A stretch of DNA of 64,000 nucleotides from Channa striata (GCA_033026295.1 CM065172.1:14689165-14753164); one strand, 5' to 3'. Counted from the stretch's first letter, positions 13,134 through 27,119 are shown. The notes: generated from the letters alone by a model not told the origin. Made by a program: numbers and translations.

Positions 13134-14464
13134 AACCAGATTTTCAGAAAAGCTGGGACCCTCTGGGACTGTAAATGAATTTGAGGGAACTACAAATAAT
13201 TTAAAACCTAATGGTGATTATAAATAGAATAAAGAACATATCAGTGTTGAAACTGTTCTACTATTTCAATGGCAGTTTCTTATGTTGTACATAAAATTTA
13301 TAAATCTCGTGATGGTAAACAGTTGATAGTAAAGAACAATTGCTATTTTCTATGATTTATTAATTTAGTCTGGGCCAATACTCATCCAACTAAACTTGTT
13401 CGCATTTCCTGAACTCATTCATCTCAGCCATTATTTTTCAGTTCTGACACCTCAGTGTTTATCAGGTCAATGAGTTACAACATAATGTAACATCACATCT
13501 TGCGCTTCAGCCATGCACAATTTGAGAGCCTGGAAGACTTGTTGTTTTATCTGTAGTGTTCTTCTTATGAATTACCTTGGTAAACTACCTATTAGAACTT
13601 GGGATTTTTTTGTATTTTCTATTTGTCTTTCTTCAGCTTTTTTACAGTAATATGATTTTCATTGGACAGTGCCTAGAACTAGCTCTCCTGGAGATTTTAT
13701 GCACTTCTTTACATTTCTTCTAATGCTGTCAATACTATGATTTTGTAAACAACCTAAACTAATTTTAGGAGCCCTCAGGAGACCAATTGCTCTTAAATTC
13801 CTGATCTATATGCAGTAATTTTTTGTCTCATGATACACAAGTTTTCATTGGATGACAGGTCCGTACTGCAGGCAGGCTGGAGCCTTCACTGATGTCAAAC
13901 TTACCTGTGCCATGTGCACTAATGCACCCCTATATTAACATTCATGCTAGCTGTTAAACTGTGCTTTGAGGACAAGTCAGATGTCTGTCCTCTTCAGCGT
14001 GGAGGATGTGGCATTATGATTTCCATAAAGAATTTATCAAATTTGACTCGTCAGACCACAGGGCAGATTCCAACTTCTCCTCTGTCCTTTTTAAAAGAGC
14101 TCAGGGTCAGAGCAGGCAGTGGGGTCTCTGGCTCTTGTTTATATAAGGTTGTTTCTTGGCATGGTAGAGTTTAAACTTTTTGTTAGTGTAAATCTATTGA
14201 TACAGCGGTCAGTGGGGCGTTATGATCACAGCCATTCTGTGCGCGTTGTGCACCTTGTCCTATGCAGACATATTGTACATTTTTCCAGATTCTCTGAACT
14301 GTACTTTTTTACAGCACAGTGATGAACATTAACACATATACCTAAATGCAGGAGTGATTTTTATACCCAATCATAACATTGACCTGTTGCCATTTAACCC
14401 AACAAATTATGTATCATTGCAGAACATTTAAAGTCTTCAACCCCTGTCCTAAGTTGACTGAAAA
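13134..14464 (-). mobile_element. degenerate DNA transposon copy with imperfect terminal inverted repeats
   Basis: The left end (13141-13159) and right end (14446-14464) are inverted repeats matching at about 14 of 19 bases (ttttcagaaaagctgggac against ttttcagtcaacttaggac). The interior, for example tgactcgtcagaccacaggg near 14043 and cttggcatggtagagttt near 14154, resembles a common teleost transposon whose transposase reads on the minus strand. No intact frame survives. I do not assign a superfamily; the family recognition is from memory. Confidence 0.6.
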
Positions 14465-14660
14465 CGGGGTTAGTAAATACACTCAGGTACACTTCTGTCA
14501 CTAAGTTGTACAATTTCTTACTGTTTTCATGACTTTAGTCTGTTTGGTATGCTGGTGGTATATGGCTTTACTGCATTATACTATGTCTACACTAAACTAT
14601 TCAGTTTGCTATGGATCATAGCTCAAAGCTGTCTCTGATGCAGGTGCAATTGTACACACT

Positions 14661-14860
14661 TTTGGGGCAGCTTTTGCTCAGGACGTAGGTCGGGAGTTTG
14701 AATTCAGCTCCTTCTGGCTCCACATGCTAAAATATCCTTGGGCAAGACACTGAATCCCATGGCCAGAACTTTGCATGGCAGCTCCACCGCCATTAGTGTG
14801 CATGTGAATGGGTGCGTTCTAATGCTCTTTGTCCCATAAGGTAAAAAAGTGCAGTCCCTC
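14661..14860 (+). repeat. SINE-like dispersed repeat remnant
   Basis: The string tccttgggcaagacactgaa, followed further on by gtgaatgggtg, is characteristic of a tRNA-derived SINE-like repeat common in teleosts. The tRNA-like head is poorly preserved and no target-site duplication is obvious. This is an old, diverged copy. Confidence 0.55.
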
Positions 14861-15967
14861 GAGCATTGTTAATACTGTAAATAAATAATAAATCTTCCTC
14901 ATTACGAACTGACTAACACATTTCAACATACTCTATGAAAATTGAATCACTGACAAAAATAAATCCAGTGTTCCAGATGTTCACAGCTGAGCACTGGTTT
15001 TGTATCTGCTTGCTCGTTCAGTAGGCTTTACAGTTAAGTTTTCATTCCGTGTTAAGAACAACCACAACAGGCATTCTGACTTTAGGAACAGTGAGTACAC
15101 CGTTGTTGACCTTCAATGTTGAAACCCTTGTTATTTTCCTGTTATGTGGCGGGGGTCTCTGGCTGTGTGTGAGCACTGCTTGGTAGAGCTGGTATTTTTG
15201 GACCAGAATTTTGACCCTATTAAGGAGATTAATGCAAGCTTGGCAGATCAGTGCCATAAGCCGAGGGATCTCTAACATCAAATCAACACAGACACTAGCG
15301 AGCCATCACAGATAGCCACACTAACAGTAAAACGCCCCCACACACATGCACGCACAGAAACACACACACAGACCCACACTTCAGAATGACTGTGTGGAAC
15401 ATTTAAGATTAAGGAACTAAAACAACTTAAAGCTGCAATGAGATGGCCAACAAAGGATGAAATATGTCATATTTTCTATTACATTTTCAAAGAAATAGAA
15501 ACCTGAATGCCTTTGGGTTTTTGATTTTGCTATATTAACTGTTAATAGCAAAACACAAAAAAAAATCTGAAGCACATACACAAAGGCACACACTACAGCA
15601 CAGAAGTGTACATGACATGCAAATACACAAAACCACACAGTGACAAACCTCCTGTACACAAAGTCCATCATTTCTGTTCGGTACAATCCTTCTGTTAACA
15701 TTCCCAGACAGTATTGCAGATGGCAGCTGAGACAATATTTTAATTACCACACATCTATTATCCAAATCACATTTTTTTAATTTGCTTTTTTTAGAATATC
15801 ATAACCTTATTCCTCTCCCTTGAGCTTTTAAATCACTCACTTAAATATGAATTACAAATGTCCATTTGGTAATGCAGTTCTTGCCAACAGAGCCAAATGC
15901 TGCTTTTCATTAATGGGGCTAAAATGGTCACAGAGTGTGGCAATTATGAATTGACACTACGGTATAC

Positions 15968-16023
15968 TGTGTGTGTGTGTGTGTGTGTGCGTGGGTGGGT
16001 GTGTGCGTGTTTTTGTGTGTGTG
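15968..16023. repeat. (GT)n tract, pure then imperfect
   Basis: A pure GT run (15968-15989) continues as imperfect GT/GGGT sequence to about 16023. Confidence 0.9.
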
Positions 16024-16707
16024 CTAGTGCTTCAGCTTTTGAAAATGGATGTGTGCTGTATTGCTTTCTTGTAATGACTGTACTGCAGTAATATGCATTA
16101 ACTGGTTGATGTTGCATGCAAGCATGAAGTCAACACAAACACATGCATAAAATACACAATTGCAAAAAAGGGACCAAACTATGTAAGAACGGTGAATTGG
16201 TATAGTGTACACTGAAGATTTCTTTGTTGTTTTTGTTTTGTGTGGACTGTGAGAATAAATCATCTTTGTAACCTTAGTTATTAATACATCACGTTTTATG
16301 TCAATAACTTCTGTTATTTATTTTGCTATTTTGTTATTAAGGTACTTGAGATGCTTTTACTTTTTCCCCTGATTTTCAGCCAATGAATAGTAATAAAGAA
16401 ATCACAGAGGGGAACTTTTCACCGATAAACAGAAATAAATAAAACTAAAACAAATAGTTAAAAACATTAAAAAATATATAAAATGCAGTGACAAAATGCT
16501 AAAACAAGCACTGAAATATCTGTAGTTATTTTTTATATTACCCATCCCTACTCCATATGTTGTCTGGAGCCGATCTGTTGTCCATTCTCCGCAAGGCATT
16601 CATAAGATGTAAGCTGCTGTTGCTGACATGGGTGTGTCTGCAGGCTCCAGGCCAAGTCCCAGTGCACAGCAGCTGGGACCAAAATCCTCCCTTGGCCTTT
16701 TGACAAG

Positions 16708-16733
16708 ACACACACACACACACACACACACAC
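16708..16733. repeat. (CA)n microsatellite
   Basis: A CA dinucleotide tract of about 26 bp. Confidence 0.95.
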
Positions 16734-17729
16734 GCAGACATATATGGACAGCAAGAACAGAGTACAAGCAAAAACAGCCAAATCACTTCCTAATGAATTA
16801 AATACTTCCTGTACAGCATCTAAATCAGTGCATAGTAGGTCTCTTTTACACATTGCCAAAGTTGGAAGAAGAGAAACAGGCTGTAGACACAGACTCATGT
16901 CATGTACTCAATCAGAGAAATGAATCCACAGATTATAAAGAAAAGGGTCTGCTTATTGTAGTCACTCACTTGGCATCAGGGCTGGGTTTAATCCAGCTCA
17001 TATTTACTGTATACCTTCCTCTCAGTTAAGAAGAGGTTAGTATGAACATCTAACACTGCTGTATGGAGAAATCTGATCCTATGTTCTGGCTTTAGAGAAA
17101 GATGCATTTTATGTCTAAGGTATAAAGAATTTATTGTAGATGGACTTAAATGTTTGTCATTAGTTGATAATATGGAAAACCAGTGAACGTTGGTAGTTTG
17201 TCTGGGTAGTAAAAACCAAACAAGTCAGTGATGCAAACTGCTCTTACTTGTGTGTAACATCCTCAATTACTGGCACAGAGCTCGACAAACAACCTGACGT
17301 GCCAGCATGTGTCTGGATGTGTCTGAATCCAGAAGCTACACCCACCACACAATTCACCCCAGAAATAAGCCAGAAGCCAACCATTACATAGCTCATTCCT
17401 GATGATGGATGCAGGGTCACGATTTCCCACAGTGAAAACTTGCCTTCAAATCAAATGAGGGTCCAAAGCAAAAAGACATTTAACATTTACAAAATCAGAT
17501 AATCGCCTTAATCAAGCCACTGGGTGTGGTTTTAACACAGAAATACTCATTGACAGAAATTTTACTGAACTATGCACCATTTATAAAATCATTATTTCCA
17601 ACAAAGCCTGTCAACTTCAATACAAAAGCACAAATTAAAAAACCTGAAATCGCTATAATAACAAATAACTACAAACTACAGTACTTCAGGATAATGTAAC
17701 TATGTCTTTGTAAGTGATTGGATTGTGTT

Positions 17730-18146
17730 GGCCACCGGCTACTTAGACATACCTGCTCAACTACTTGTCAACTCAAATACCTAATCTGACAATCAACCCT
17801 TTGTGACCACAGTGAACCCATCTTCTGATGGCTCCTTCGAGCAGGAAAAACGCACCAAGTCAGAGAATTAAAGCGATCTCAAACTGGTTCCAGGAACATG
17901 ACAGTGAATGCTCTGTCCTCAGTGGCCTCCACAGTCACCAGATCTGAATCCAATAGGGCACATTTGGGATGTGTTGCATCATGGAACTGAAAAATCTGCA
18001 GCAACTGCATGATGCTGTCATGTCAATATGGACCCAAATCTTTAAGGAATGTTTTCAGTAACTTAGTAAATCTGTGCCATAAAGAATTAAGGCTGTACTG
18101 AAAGCAAAAGGGGGTTCACACAGCAAAGTGTAGCTAATAAAGTGTA
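17730..18146 (+). mobile_element. internally deleted Tc1/mariner-like element
   Basis: The left flank (ggccaccggctacttagac, 17730 onward) resembles the terminal repeat of Tc1-like teleost transposons, and the right end reads agctaataaagtgta. Between them only the C-terminal part of a Tc1-type transposase is recognisable. The strand reads cacagtcaccagatctgaat then ccaatagggcac, where intact copies encode the SPDLNPIE motif holding the last catalytic acidic residue; here stops and substitutions break it. The N-terminal two-thirds of the gene is missing, so the copy is non-autonomous and dead. Confidence 0.7.
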
Positions 18147-19230
18147 TCTCTTCATGTTCACAAACCTTCAATTAAATATTTTATGATTGCACATAGGTTA
18201 AAACGCATAAGTAAGCATTCAATATTACTGTGATTTAAAGGGTGTAAATGTACATTCATGTTTTTAAATTACTTCTCTATATTAAACTATTTCTCTGCTT
18301 CTAGCCCTGAAAAACTATTTAGATGACATCACTCGGAGGATTTTTCAATATTTAGGAGTTCAAATAATGTCATCTGGAGGAGTTCTGGAAAAGCAGGTCG
18401 ACCATGATATCACTCTTCATAGTGTGAGAAACAGGACAACATAATCTGAATTGAATGTTCCTACAGGTGATGTCATTTTAATACTAGGAAGTCAGAGGAA
18501 CGTTTAGTGTCATTCATTGAAATGTACTACCCAAATTAAATCAAAAAGAAGCCAGTTAAATATCAGTGAAATCGTCCTTTAATTTTACCTCAAAATAATG
18601 ATTCACACACTCTCATCTCAGATGAAGCCCGTCTTGTTCACACAAATATTGCATTATTTTTTTTTAGAAGCCTTTTTTTCTGCCAGATCCAGACTGGGAA
18701 AATATTGCCATCTGCTCTGACTCTCTATTGCATATCACTAATCTCAGGTGGCATCCAAACAAAAACCATGCACCCGCGCACACACACACAGATGCCAAAA
18801 TACACCACGTATGGGCCTATTGAGTAAATCTGAATCTCCCTAAAGACTTTCTTTCTCTCGGCAGCATCTCACCAACTTGGACAGTGTGGACACACACACA
18901 CAACAAGTCGACTAATATCCACCAGCTTATGCCAATGTAGCCACTGATGGGGTGCTGAATTAAACAATGAGGTCATTTTTATGGATGTCGGTTGGTGACA
19001 AGCCGAGAAACCACCACCTCAATCCACAACGTGCATCCCATCAGTTTCATACACGCTGTGTGTTTGGAAGGAGGAAGAGTCGAGTTCTGAGGGGCTCAGG
19101 GGAACTGAATGAACGAGGGGGGATGAGGAGACGGAGGGAAACGCCAACAGAACATACAGCCGCACTGTGTGGAACACCGACAGGAACATCCACAGATGGC
19201 AAACAGGAAACAGCCTATACGTCCCACGAA

Positions 19231-19500
19231 GGTGAGTAACGGAAGCTGTGATTTATCTGCGGTTCCGGTGTCGACTGTGCAACAGCTGGCTGAGTTCAAA
19301 AACCAACGCATCCTGGGAAGCTGCTTACCTTCGGTGCCGTCACGATCCTGCAAACTTCCGTTGCTCGCTGAAAGTTTGGCGCTCCGGACCGAGCCGGAGG
19401 CATGGTCAGTGCGCGGGGGACGGACGCAGCGCAGCGCCGGCTCGACTGCGGCCGTGGCCCGGACACTCACCCCGGGGCCAGATGCGAGAGTGATATAACA
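19231..19500 (-). promoter_or_regulatory. CpG-rich island with minus-strand splice donors, candidate KCNA10 first exon
   Basis: The segment is conspicuously rich in CpG (densest 19325-19500) compared with AT-rich flanks. A minus-strand donor AAG|GTAAGC has its last exonic base at 19329, and a second GGG|GTGAGT at 19471. The only gene downstream in that direction before the window ends is KCNA10, whose coding exon has a matching acceptor at 8956. I infer a promoter and non-coding first exon. A plus-strand donor GAAG|GTGAGT (exon end 19231) leaves open an antisense transcript instead. Confidence 0.4.
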
Positions 19501-19612
19501 ACATGGTTACGATTAATTTGGCCAATTCCCCGCTTGCACAATCCTTGTTTTCTTCGTCCTCCAACCAAAGCTGTGTGACTCTATCTGGAGGGGAGAGAGA
19601 AGGAGAGAGAGC

Positions 19613-19613
<1 letters not shown>

Positions 19614-19644
<31 letters not shown>
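19614..19644. repeat. (CA)n microsatellite
   Basis: A CA tract of about 30 bp beside the CpG-rich island. Confidence 0.95.
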
Positions 19645-19647
<3 letters not shown>

Positions 19648-20600
19648 TAAGTAGATTGTGTTTTGTTTCCTCTGTCTGTCTGTCTGTCTGTCTTGTGCTC
19701 CCATGACCACAGCCAGTCACCATAGTTTCTTCTGTCGTTTTCTAATCACAGACATGAAGCAAGAAACAGTTTCATTCAGTTCAAATTCATCACGACACAA
19801 AATTATATTTCATGTAAATGTAAATGTAAATGGCCAAAGTTAGAAGCTCAGAATCTTCCTTCTGTCTATGTTGGACCTGAAGATGTCGTTTAAAAACAGA
19901 TTTTAGTAGATATGATGGGGAAGTTGTTCTTGCACTTTGCTAAAATATAAAATAAACTATAAAATATAAACCATTACATGTAAAATATATAATAGTTTAT
20001 TTCTAAGGCTATTAGCAGGATGATGTAAAAATTCAATTTCCTCTTTGTGCTTCCACGGACGTTTTGCTGTGACATTCTTCGCCTTTGGAGCCATAAAAGA
20101 CTTCATGCATGTTTGTTTCTTTTTACATCTCCATTTCTACATCTCTCTTAATTCTTGAGCAACACTCTCCCTTTTCCCCTGAACTGTACAAAATGTGCAC
20201 TTTGCCCTCATCCCTCACACTGAAATTGCATTAAACCGGGACCTTGTCTGGGCCAATAAAGATGATCCATGAATACACTGAGCAGTTGCTCGTCCAGTGC
20301 ACATGCGGGTAGGTGAGTATTTCCTGCACGGCTTTACAACCGCTTCCTTATGCTGTAAAACAAAAAGGCCTCATGCATCAAAGCTCTCTGGGGTTGAATA
20401 AAACCATTTCTTTTTACTGCTTGTTTCCATATAAATCTTCTATCACCTGTCAACACAGTTTGCAGTTTTGCATCTGGTGCAGACGTTTCCTCAGTCCCAG
20501 TGCTGCTTTCTGCCCTCGGGCTTGGGAGGAGATGACAGTCTGGTTTTTGAGCTTGGATCCGTCCAGTCCCATGGGGGGGAGACCACGCCGTGTGGACAGG

Positions 20601-20615
20601 CCGCCCTCTGCTGGC
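20601..20615 (-). promoter_or_regulatory. CTCF-like motif, minus orientation
   Basis: ccgccctctgctggc fits the reverse complement of the vertebrate CTCF core (CCASYAGRGGGCR). Motif match by eye only; occupancy is unknown. Confidence 0.35.
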
Positions 20616-21851
20616 TAAGGCGTCACTGTACCTTTGAAATGCTTTGGCCTTGATGCCAAATTAAGTATTTAATCAGCTTGGATGTTTTTGTTGACTATAT
20701 GATTGATATGAAATAACTTATTGGCACTGGGGAGATGGACATTACTTATTGGCAGTGTGAGAACAAAGAACACATGATCTAAGAAACACTGACTCATTTT
20801 GATGTGTCATTGTAAATATTGTTTACACCAATGAAAAACACAAGTTTAACTTAAAAGAATGATATTCTGCTGGAAATATTGGCCTCCATGTTTTTCAGAA
20901 GTAAAATATGTACATTATTGTTTTTAAAATCAGTAACTGTAGAGATCAAGTGGAATATTTACTTTTCTACTGTTGACACACCACGCAAAATGATTTATAA
21001 TGTTGAATAACAGTTTAAATTCAAGTAGAACCATATATAAAAATTCTCAACTGCAAAGCAAAACACAAGAGGGGACGATGGGAAGGTGTGGAAAACAGAG
21101 ATTCATGTATGCAAGACTGTAAAGTTTTTTCCTTTTTTCTTTGGTGCTTCATCTGTACTACAAGATAATAAAAAAGGTGTATTAATTATTCACATTTTGC
21201 AATGATCCAGTATGTTCTGATAGCTCAAAGCTGGAGTTTCAAGGCTTCTCTTTTGCTCATGCAGAGCCAGAATTTGAACAGTCCAAACTCTCTTTCCAGT
21301 TATGTCACAGATTTTCTCTGTGGTGTCTGATCCATTAAAGGACGGCAAAGTGTTAATTTTCTTGGTTTAGGTCTGGAACATCAGATACTAGACTGATGGA
21401 GGGGGAGTAAATGAACCTTTGAGTTCGAGACACAATTACTGAAGCTAAGTAACCATTAATAGTTTATGCCCTCCAATCACCATGCCATTATGCAATCCAC
21501 TTCTGATGCATGCATGATCAATATGCGGTAAGAGGTACAAAGAACAAAACAAAGACCAATTAGCGTGTGTGTCCCCATACATTTGCAAATGTGTGTTTAC
21601 AGTGTTATTGAATCATAAAAGGTGAACTCATTCATAAAAAAGAAAACAATCTCTGAGTAAAAACAAAGAGAGAAAGAGGGAAGAGAAATTGAGATCAGGA
21701 GGAATGGTTTTTGAGGAGTTAATTATTTATGGAGATGGGATATTTTAAGACCCCTATATCATGTTTCTGAGTAATGAGTGGGTGGAGGTACAGATAGAGA
21801 AGAGAGACTAGGAATCATCTGGCTATTTCCTCACTGTGGTGACTGTGACAG

Positions 21852-21871
21852 CACACACACACACACACACA
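21852..21871. repeat. (CA)n microsatellite
   Basis: A CA tract of about 20 bp. Confidence 0.9.
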
Positions 21872-22219
21872 GAACCATGTCTTGCTTTAAAGACTTTAAT
21901 TTTCTTTTTCACACTTCCACTTTATTTTGCAGACCTTGCTGTGATAAAGCAGACAAAAATAAAATAAAATACTTACAACAACAAAAGACCAACCTGTGCC
22001 AGATTCTTTATTTTTTTACTTGCTCTTTCAGTAACAATGACTATCCTAAAAACTGGGAAAAAGTTATACAGAAAATGTGTCTTTATTTTAGAAATGTTTA
22101 ATCTTTTTTCATTAAACTACAAACCCAGAGTAAAGTAATGGGTCGATTTAAACTCAATGCACAGTGGATTAGACACAAACAGTGACAGGTGTGTGCAGAC
22201 ATTGTCATTATCATCATGG

Positions 22220-22233
22220 ACACTAGGGGGCAG
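22220..22233 (+). promoter_or_regulatory. CTCF-like motif, plus orientation
   Basis: acactagggggcag fits the CTCF core with one weak position. Motif match by eye only. Confidence 0.3.
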
Positions 22234-23175
22234 ATCAGTAAACAGTAAGGGAAGTGTTTGTCACAGTTGCTGAGATGCTTTAAATGCAACTGGAATCCAC
22301 TTCATCTTCATCATCACCTTCTTAGCACAGCAGAAGTCTTCTCTTGAAAATGTGTTAACACATCTCCATTGCTTTAGACAGGTTTTACATCTGGAATTAT
22401 GCAGGAAAACATTCAGTGTGATGTTGATAAGAACCTGTAGCTTAGCTGACAGGAGCAAGTGGATTAAGATAAAAATTTGTAGTATTTCAAGACCTAATTT
22501 AGATTTTTGGGATATTTCTATCTCACTATTTAACTTTTCTGTGTTTTAAAAACAATGAAAACAAATAAAATCTCGTGCAAAACTGTAAAAATAGCTTCAG
22601 ATTTTTTGTTTTTTCTTATTGAAGAAAGAATACAGTAAAGAAATGTCTGCCACATTGAGAGTCTGAGTTTGTCCAGTCTAGATGCTACTGTAGGTCTCTC
22701 ATATCAAAAATAGTTGGGTGTATGAAGACCTTCATACAGGAATGAACAAACAGCGTAAAGGCCATTTCTAAAAACACAGGGTTTGTTTTATCTAGTAAAA
22801 TCACTAAAGGATACTGGGACATTGGCAGATTTATGTTGTATTAATGTTGATGTTGCATGTTTTTAATGTTTTTTAGTGCTAGAGTACGTTGCAGACAAAA
22901 TGTGTCTTTGTGAGCCTCTGGTTCGGCCCGTGTGTTACCTATTCTGAGCGGACACAAGTTTCTAAGAACATGAGAGCAATGAATGGATTCGGCTGTTAGC
23001 GTGTTCCTGAACTAATGAGGCCCATAAGACAGGAATGTGAATCAGGATCTCGGCTCAGTAAGCCACTTTTAACGAAGCCCTCCATCTGTCCACCTAAGCA
23101 GTAGAAATCCACATGCAATCGGTAAATGAAGGCTCCTGCTGTCAGGTCTACCTTCATCTGAACAGTGGTTAGCTT

Positions 23176-23194
23176 AAAAAAAAAAAAAAAAAAA
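23176..23194. repeat. A19 homopolymer
   Basis: Nineteen consecutive adenines. No retrotransposon body is obvious beside it. Confidence 0.9.
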
Positions 23195-26100
23195 GTGTTT
23201 CGTCCTTGCTGTGATGCAAGTTCACTGCTCACACGCTGTTTCAACTTTTCAGGTCATTCATAGCAATAGCAGCACGACTGTTAAACCATCCCTTCTAAAA
23301 TGTAATGTTTTATTTGATACCATTTAGATGAGAGGGGTGTATATCTACCTGCTGTTGCAGGTACAGATTTTTTACTGTAGGGCACCTGCTTGCCTGTACT
23401 TTGAACTGTGCCAGCTTCAGTTAAAATGAGAGTGTGTGGCCCATCATCTTCTTTCCCACTGTAATGTGTAGTTGGCTGCCATAACATCTCAACATTTTGC
23501 TGCATGCCATTGTGCCATTTGTGAATACCGAATTGTGTTCCCAGCTGAGCTAAAGACAGATGGAGCACTGTAGAAACAAAGTATGGCTGAAAATATTTGT
23601 AACAGTAGCTTTTCTGTTTTTATAGGAAATGCCTCCTACTATATATATAATTCTGTAGTCTGTTTATGAATCAGTTTCCTTATCTATGAAAGGGTCAACT
23701 ATATAAAAAGTCATATCAAATAAAAATGAGAGTATTAGAATTCTCTGCTCTGCTTAGTTAAATATTGAGCTTTTAAAATAAGCTCAATGTAAACAGTCTT
23801 TTCTATTTGCCAGCTTCAACAATAAGGAAACTGGTTGTGTCTGACTGTAAGTAAAGGTATATGATGGATAGCAGCCTACAATATGTAGGCCAGACCTATA
23901 AATCAATTCCCTGCATTATATACATCAATAGGCTGAAGTCCCCCAGTGATATTTCTCTTTTCTCATATATATCATATATCTTTATATTCCGACTTCCAAC
24001 ACCACCCTGTCTATTTTTCACTCACTGTTTCAAGCATTCATCACCCCTCCATCTAATGCAGTCGTCTTTAAACCCCCTTCAAAGTAGTTTTTTATCTTGC
24101 AGATTGCATTTTTCAAAAATAATCTTTTGACTTTTTCATTTTTTCTTCAACAACTACAATGACTGTAAACATAAACACTCCTATGATTTTTACCCAGGTC
24201 TTTAAGAAGACCTAAGTTTACTCCTAGTCATTATTGGAGGAGGTCCATGTAAGGGAATTCCAAGACCTTTTGGGGACCGAGTGATGAAAAAGGGGGTTTC
24301 TCCTGCTCCACTGAGACATATATAAATGTACCAGTATGCACAGAGTACATACACTGGCTTCCCCGTTGGAACCTGGTGAGCTATAAAGAAAGTTCAGGTT
24401 GACAGGCCATTAACTGGGCCGTATATAAGGCCATAAATCAGCTGATACCACACTGGTCAAAGGTTCCCAGCATGTGACCTGTTCACTTGCTCTATTGCCT
24501 ACTACCTCAAAGGACATAAAAACACTGGTGCACTTGTGTCTGTCAAAATGATCTGTGTTTTGGGAGAAACTGATCAGGAATTCTATTGATAATATAAGAG
24601 AATTTTATCATGTGTTTATTTTATTTGTGGCCACTTTAAATCGGTCAACAAATGTTGCCTCTCACACTTCTAATGAAAGTCAAGAAAAGATAGGATAAAG
24701 GTGAGGGGTGTAGATGGAATATTGGCTGAGTGATAGGATTGTAAAAATATGATCAAAGTTTATTTTAATCAGCTAATTACTCTCTAATCAGTGGATCAAT
24801 ACCAATCACATAACGAGGATGGATGCTGCTCTTAGCTGTCACAGTAGAGTCCAGTCAATTGAAATGGCCTGAGGGGGCTTAACACACCTGCTAATATGTG
24901 CCTGGGAGAAGAATTGGATCACAGTACTTAGATTCTTTGAGCTGCTGGCGAGGTAGAGATGGAGGGAGACAAACACAAGATAATATGTGTGGGAAATGTA
25001 ATGTGAGAAATAATAAAGAGGAGAAGCAATAACAAACTCAAGCAGTGGTGATTAAAGGAGAAAAACAACAAGAGGGGACACACACATTTCCAAATCTTCA
25101 AGCAGAAGTGTTGGACTCTAAATGTCCCACTGTACGTCGAACTGAGAGTCAAGAACGTTTTGTTCTCCTCTGGCTTCCTTACTCTGTCTGCCTCACTTTC
25201 CCCCCTCACGGCTTTTTATAAATAGACCTCTTTCCCTTCTCAATAAACCACAGAGAGCAAGATTCACTTACAGGGAGAAGCAGGAAACAAAACTATTCAG
25301 GAGTTGAAGGTCGATAGGTGATTCAAATATACCTTCTGTAATGGACAGGAGAGATCAGCTGATCCAGTGGTGTCTTCATCAATTTACGCTGCTTGTTAGG
25401 TTTAACACATCTGTTGGATTTCATGTAAAAAAAATCTTGCTATATACTTTGAGGAAACCCTTACTCCACAATTCTGTGCATTCAGGAAATATAAACAATA
25501 CACAGCATTATGTAAAAACTCATTAGTCAAGCACACAGAACTTTAAAGATTGTTACTGAACATCTGTGTAAATAAAATCCACTGTTTGAATATAGTTGTG
25601 TTGTTTTTTTTTGCCTTTTTTGAGAACATCATGAAGGTACGTGAGAAAGACACAACAGAAGCTGGAGGTTGTTATGAGGATGTTGTTATTGATATAATAT
25701 AATTAGCATTACAATGTAAAATAACAAGATCATTGTTATTCATGTTAATTTTATAATTTACAATACTTTTAAATGATCAACATATATTGATCCGTTTATA
25801 TTCATTAGAAGTCCTTGTAACGGGCCTGTCAAGCATTCACATCCATGTTTGTGTGGTAGCAATGGTCACGTTGCGTCTCGCCTTAATCTCTTCGGTACCA
25901 TAATAGAAAAAAAACAGGTTTTATATATTTAACTGATTAAAGAGTGGCACAAGAACAAAGGCTTTTCTAAAGAACATACTAACACACATTTGTGACTGTC
26001 TGGGGACATGGACATTTTGATCAATGCTTGTATGTGTATTTTAGTCAGACCCCAGACCTCCAATCATACATAAAAAAAAGACATATTAAAATAAACAAAC

Positions 26101-27119
26101 AAAACAAAAAACCAACAGAAGATCAACTCTGATTATACAAAAAGTAAAAGTTTTCATAGAAATTATATTTCATTTTTGGATTTCTTGCATCCTTTGTCCC
26201 TTGAGCATTATTCACTTTCTATAGAACTTTAGTGTCTCGGATTAGTTCAGCAAGCATACAGTTGATCTCCTGACACCCAGGACCCTGTACATGGCAGAAG
26301 CTCGTTTAAAAGCTGAAGCTTTAGGCATTTTAAGACATCATTGAAAGCAGCTGTTACAGTTACAGATACATTGTTTACATGGCTACGTGAGTTACCCACC
26401 AGAAGAGGGTTCAAGTCTAGACAGTCAAGACAGTTTGATGTTAGTCCTGACAACAGATGCCATTAAGGTAATTCTTCAGAGGCAGTGTGCGCACACTGGC
26501 TGTGAGTATTCAAAGGTCCGGCGTGTATTTCAGTGGGCCTTCATCTCTGTGTCTCAAACTACAGCAAAGACTATGTTTTCCGTGGAACATATCCTGATGT
26601 GCTGTCCTGTTGGTTTCTCCAAGGTGTGGAGTCTTTCTGTCTTGAGAGACAATGTCACTTCAGTTGTGTGCTTGGTGACACAAAGCTTTCAAGCCACATA
26701 AAACCACAAAGGTTCTCCAGTATACAAGAACAGTGTAGAGAAATACAAGGACACATCAGAGTCAAAAGCAAAGGAGGGTGGAGGCAGTTTTTGTCTTACT
26801 TTCATTATCATGCTTCTCTTCTCAACCTTTCCTCTCTTTCCTCCCATTTTCTTATCTCATAAGTCAACACGTACTTGTAGATCATCTCTAGTGAGTGTAG
26901 CAGGAAAATTTCTTTTAATTTCATATACTATATGTAGTTTGGAATATGTTCACAGGCTGTAAACATTAAATAGCATATTCAGAGAACCATAGTCATTCTG
27001 GCCTGGAGTCAAGAAGAGCAGTGTTTTGGAAACCTGCAACCACATTGTCTCTAAAAGCCACATGCTCAGCCTGTGTGCGCCTAAAAGCTCTTTATTTCTC
27101 GCACAATCTCAATCAACAC

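Larger units (their letters stand above)
8956..19328 (-). other. probable KCNA10 5' intron or intergenic DNA
   Basis: There is no credible coding exon in this stretch. It lies between a strong minus-strand acceptor (8956) and a strong minus-strand donor (19328) at a CpG island, so it may be one 10.4-kb intron. Inside are GT and CA microsatellites, a fragment of a dispersed teleost repeat tail (12811-12890), an old DNA transposon (13134-14464), a SINE-like repeat (14661-14860) and a deleted Tc1-like element (17730-18146). The rest looks unique and non-coding. Confidence 0.4.

Noticed and set aside
18967..19239. 90-codon plus-strand open frame near the 19.3-kb island
   Set aside because: No family similarity, repetitive Arg/Thr/Gly content, and the frame runs through a strong splice donor.
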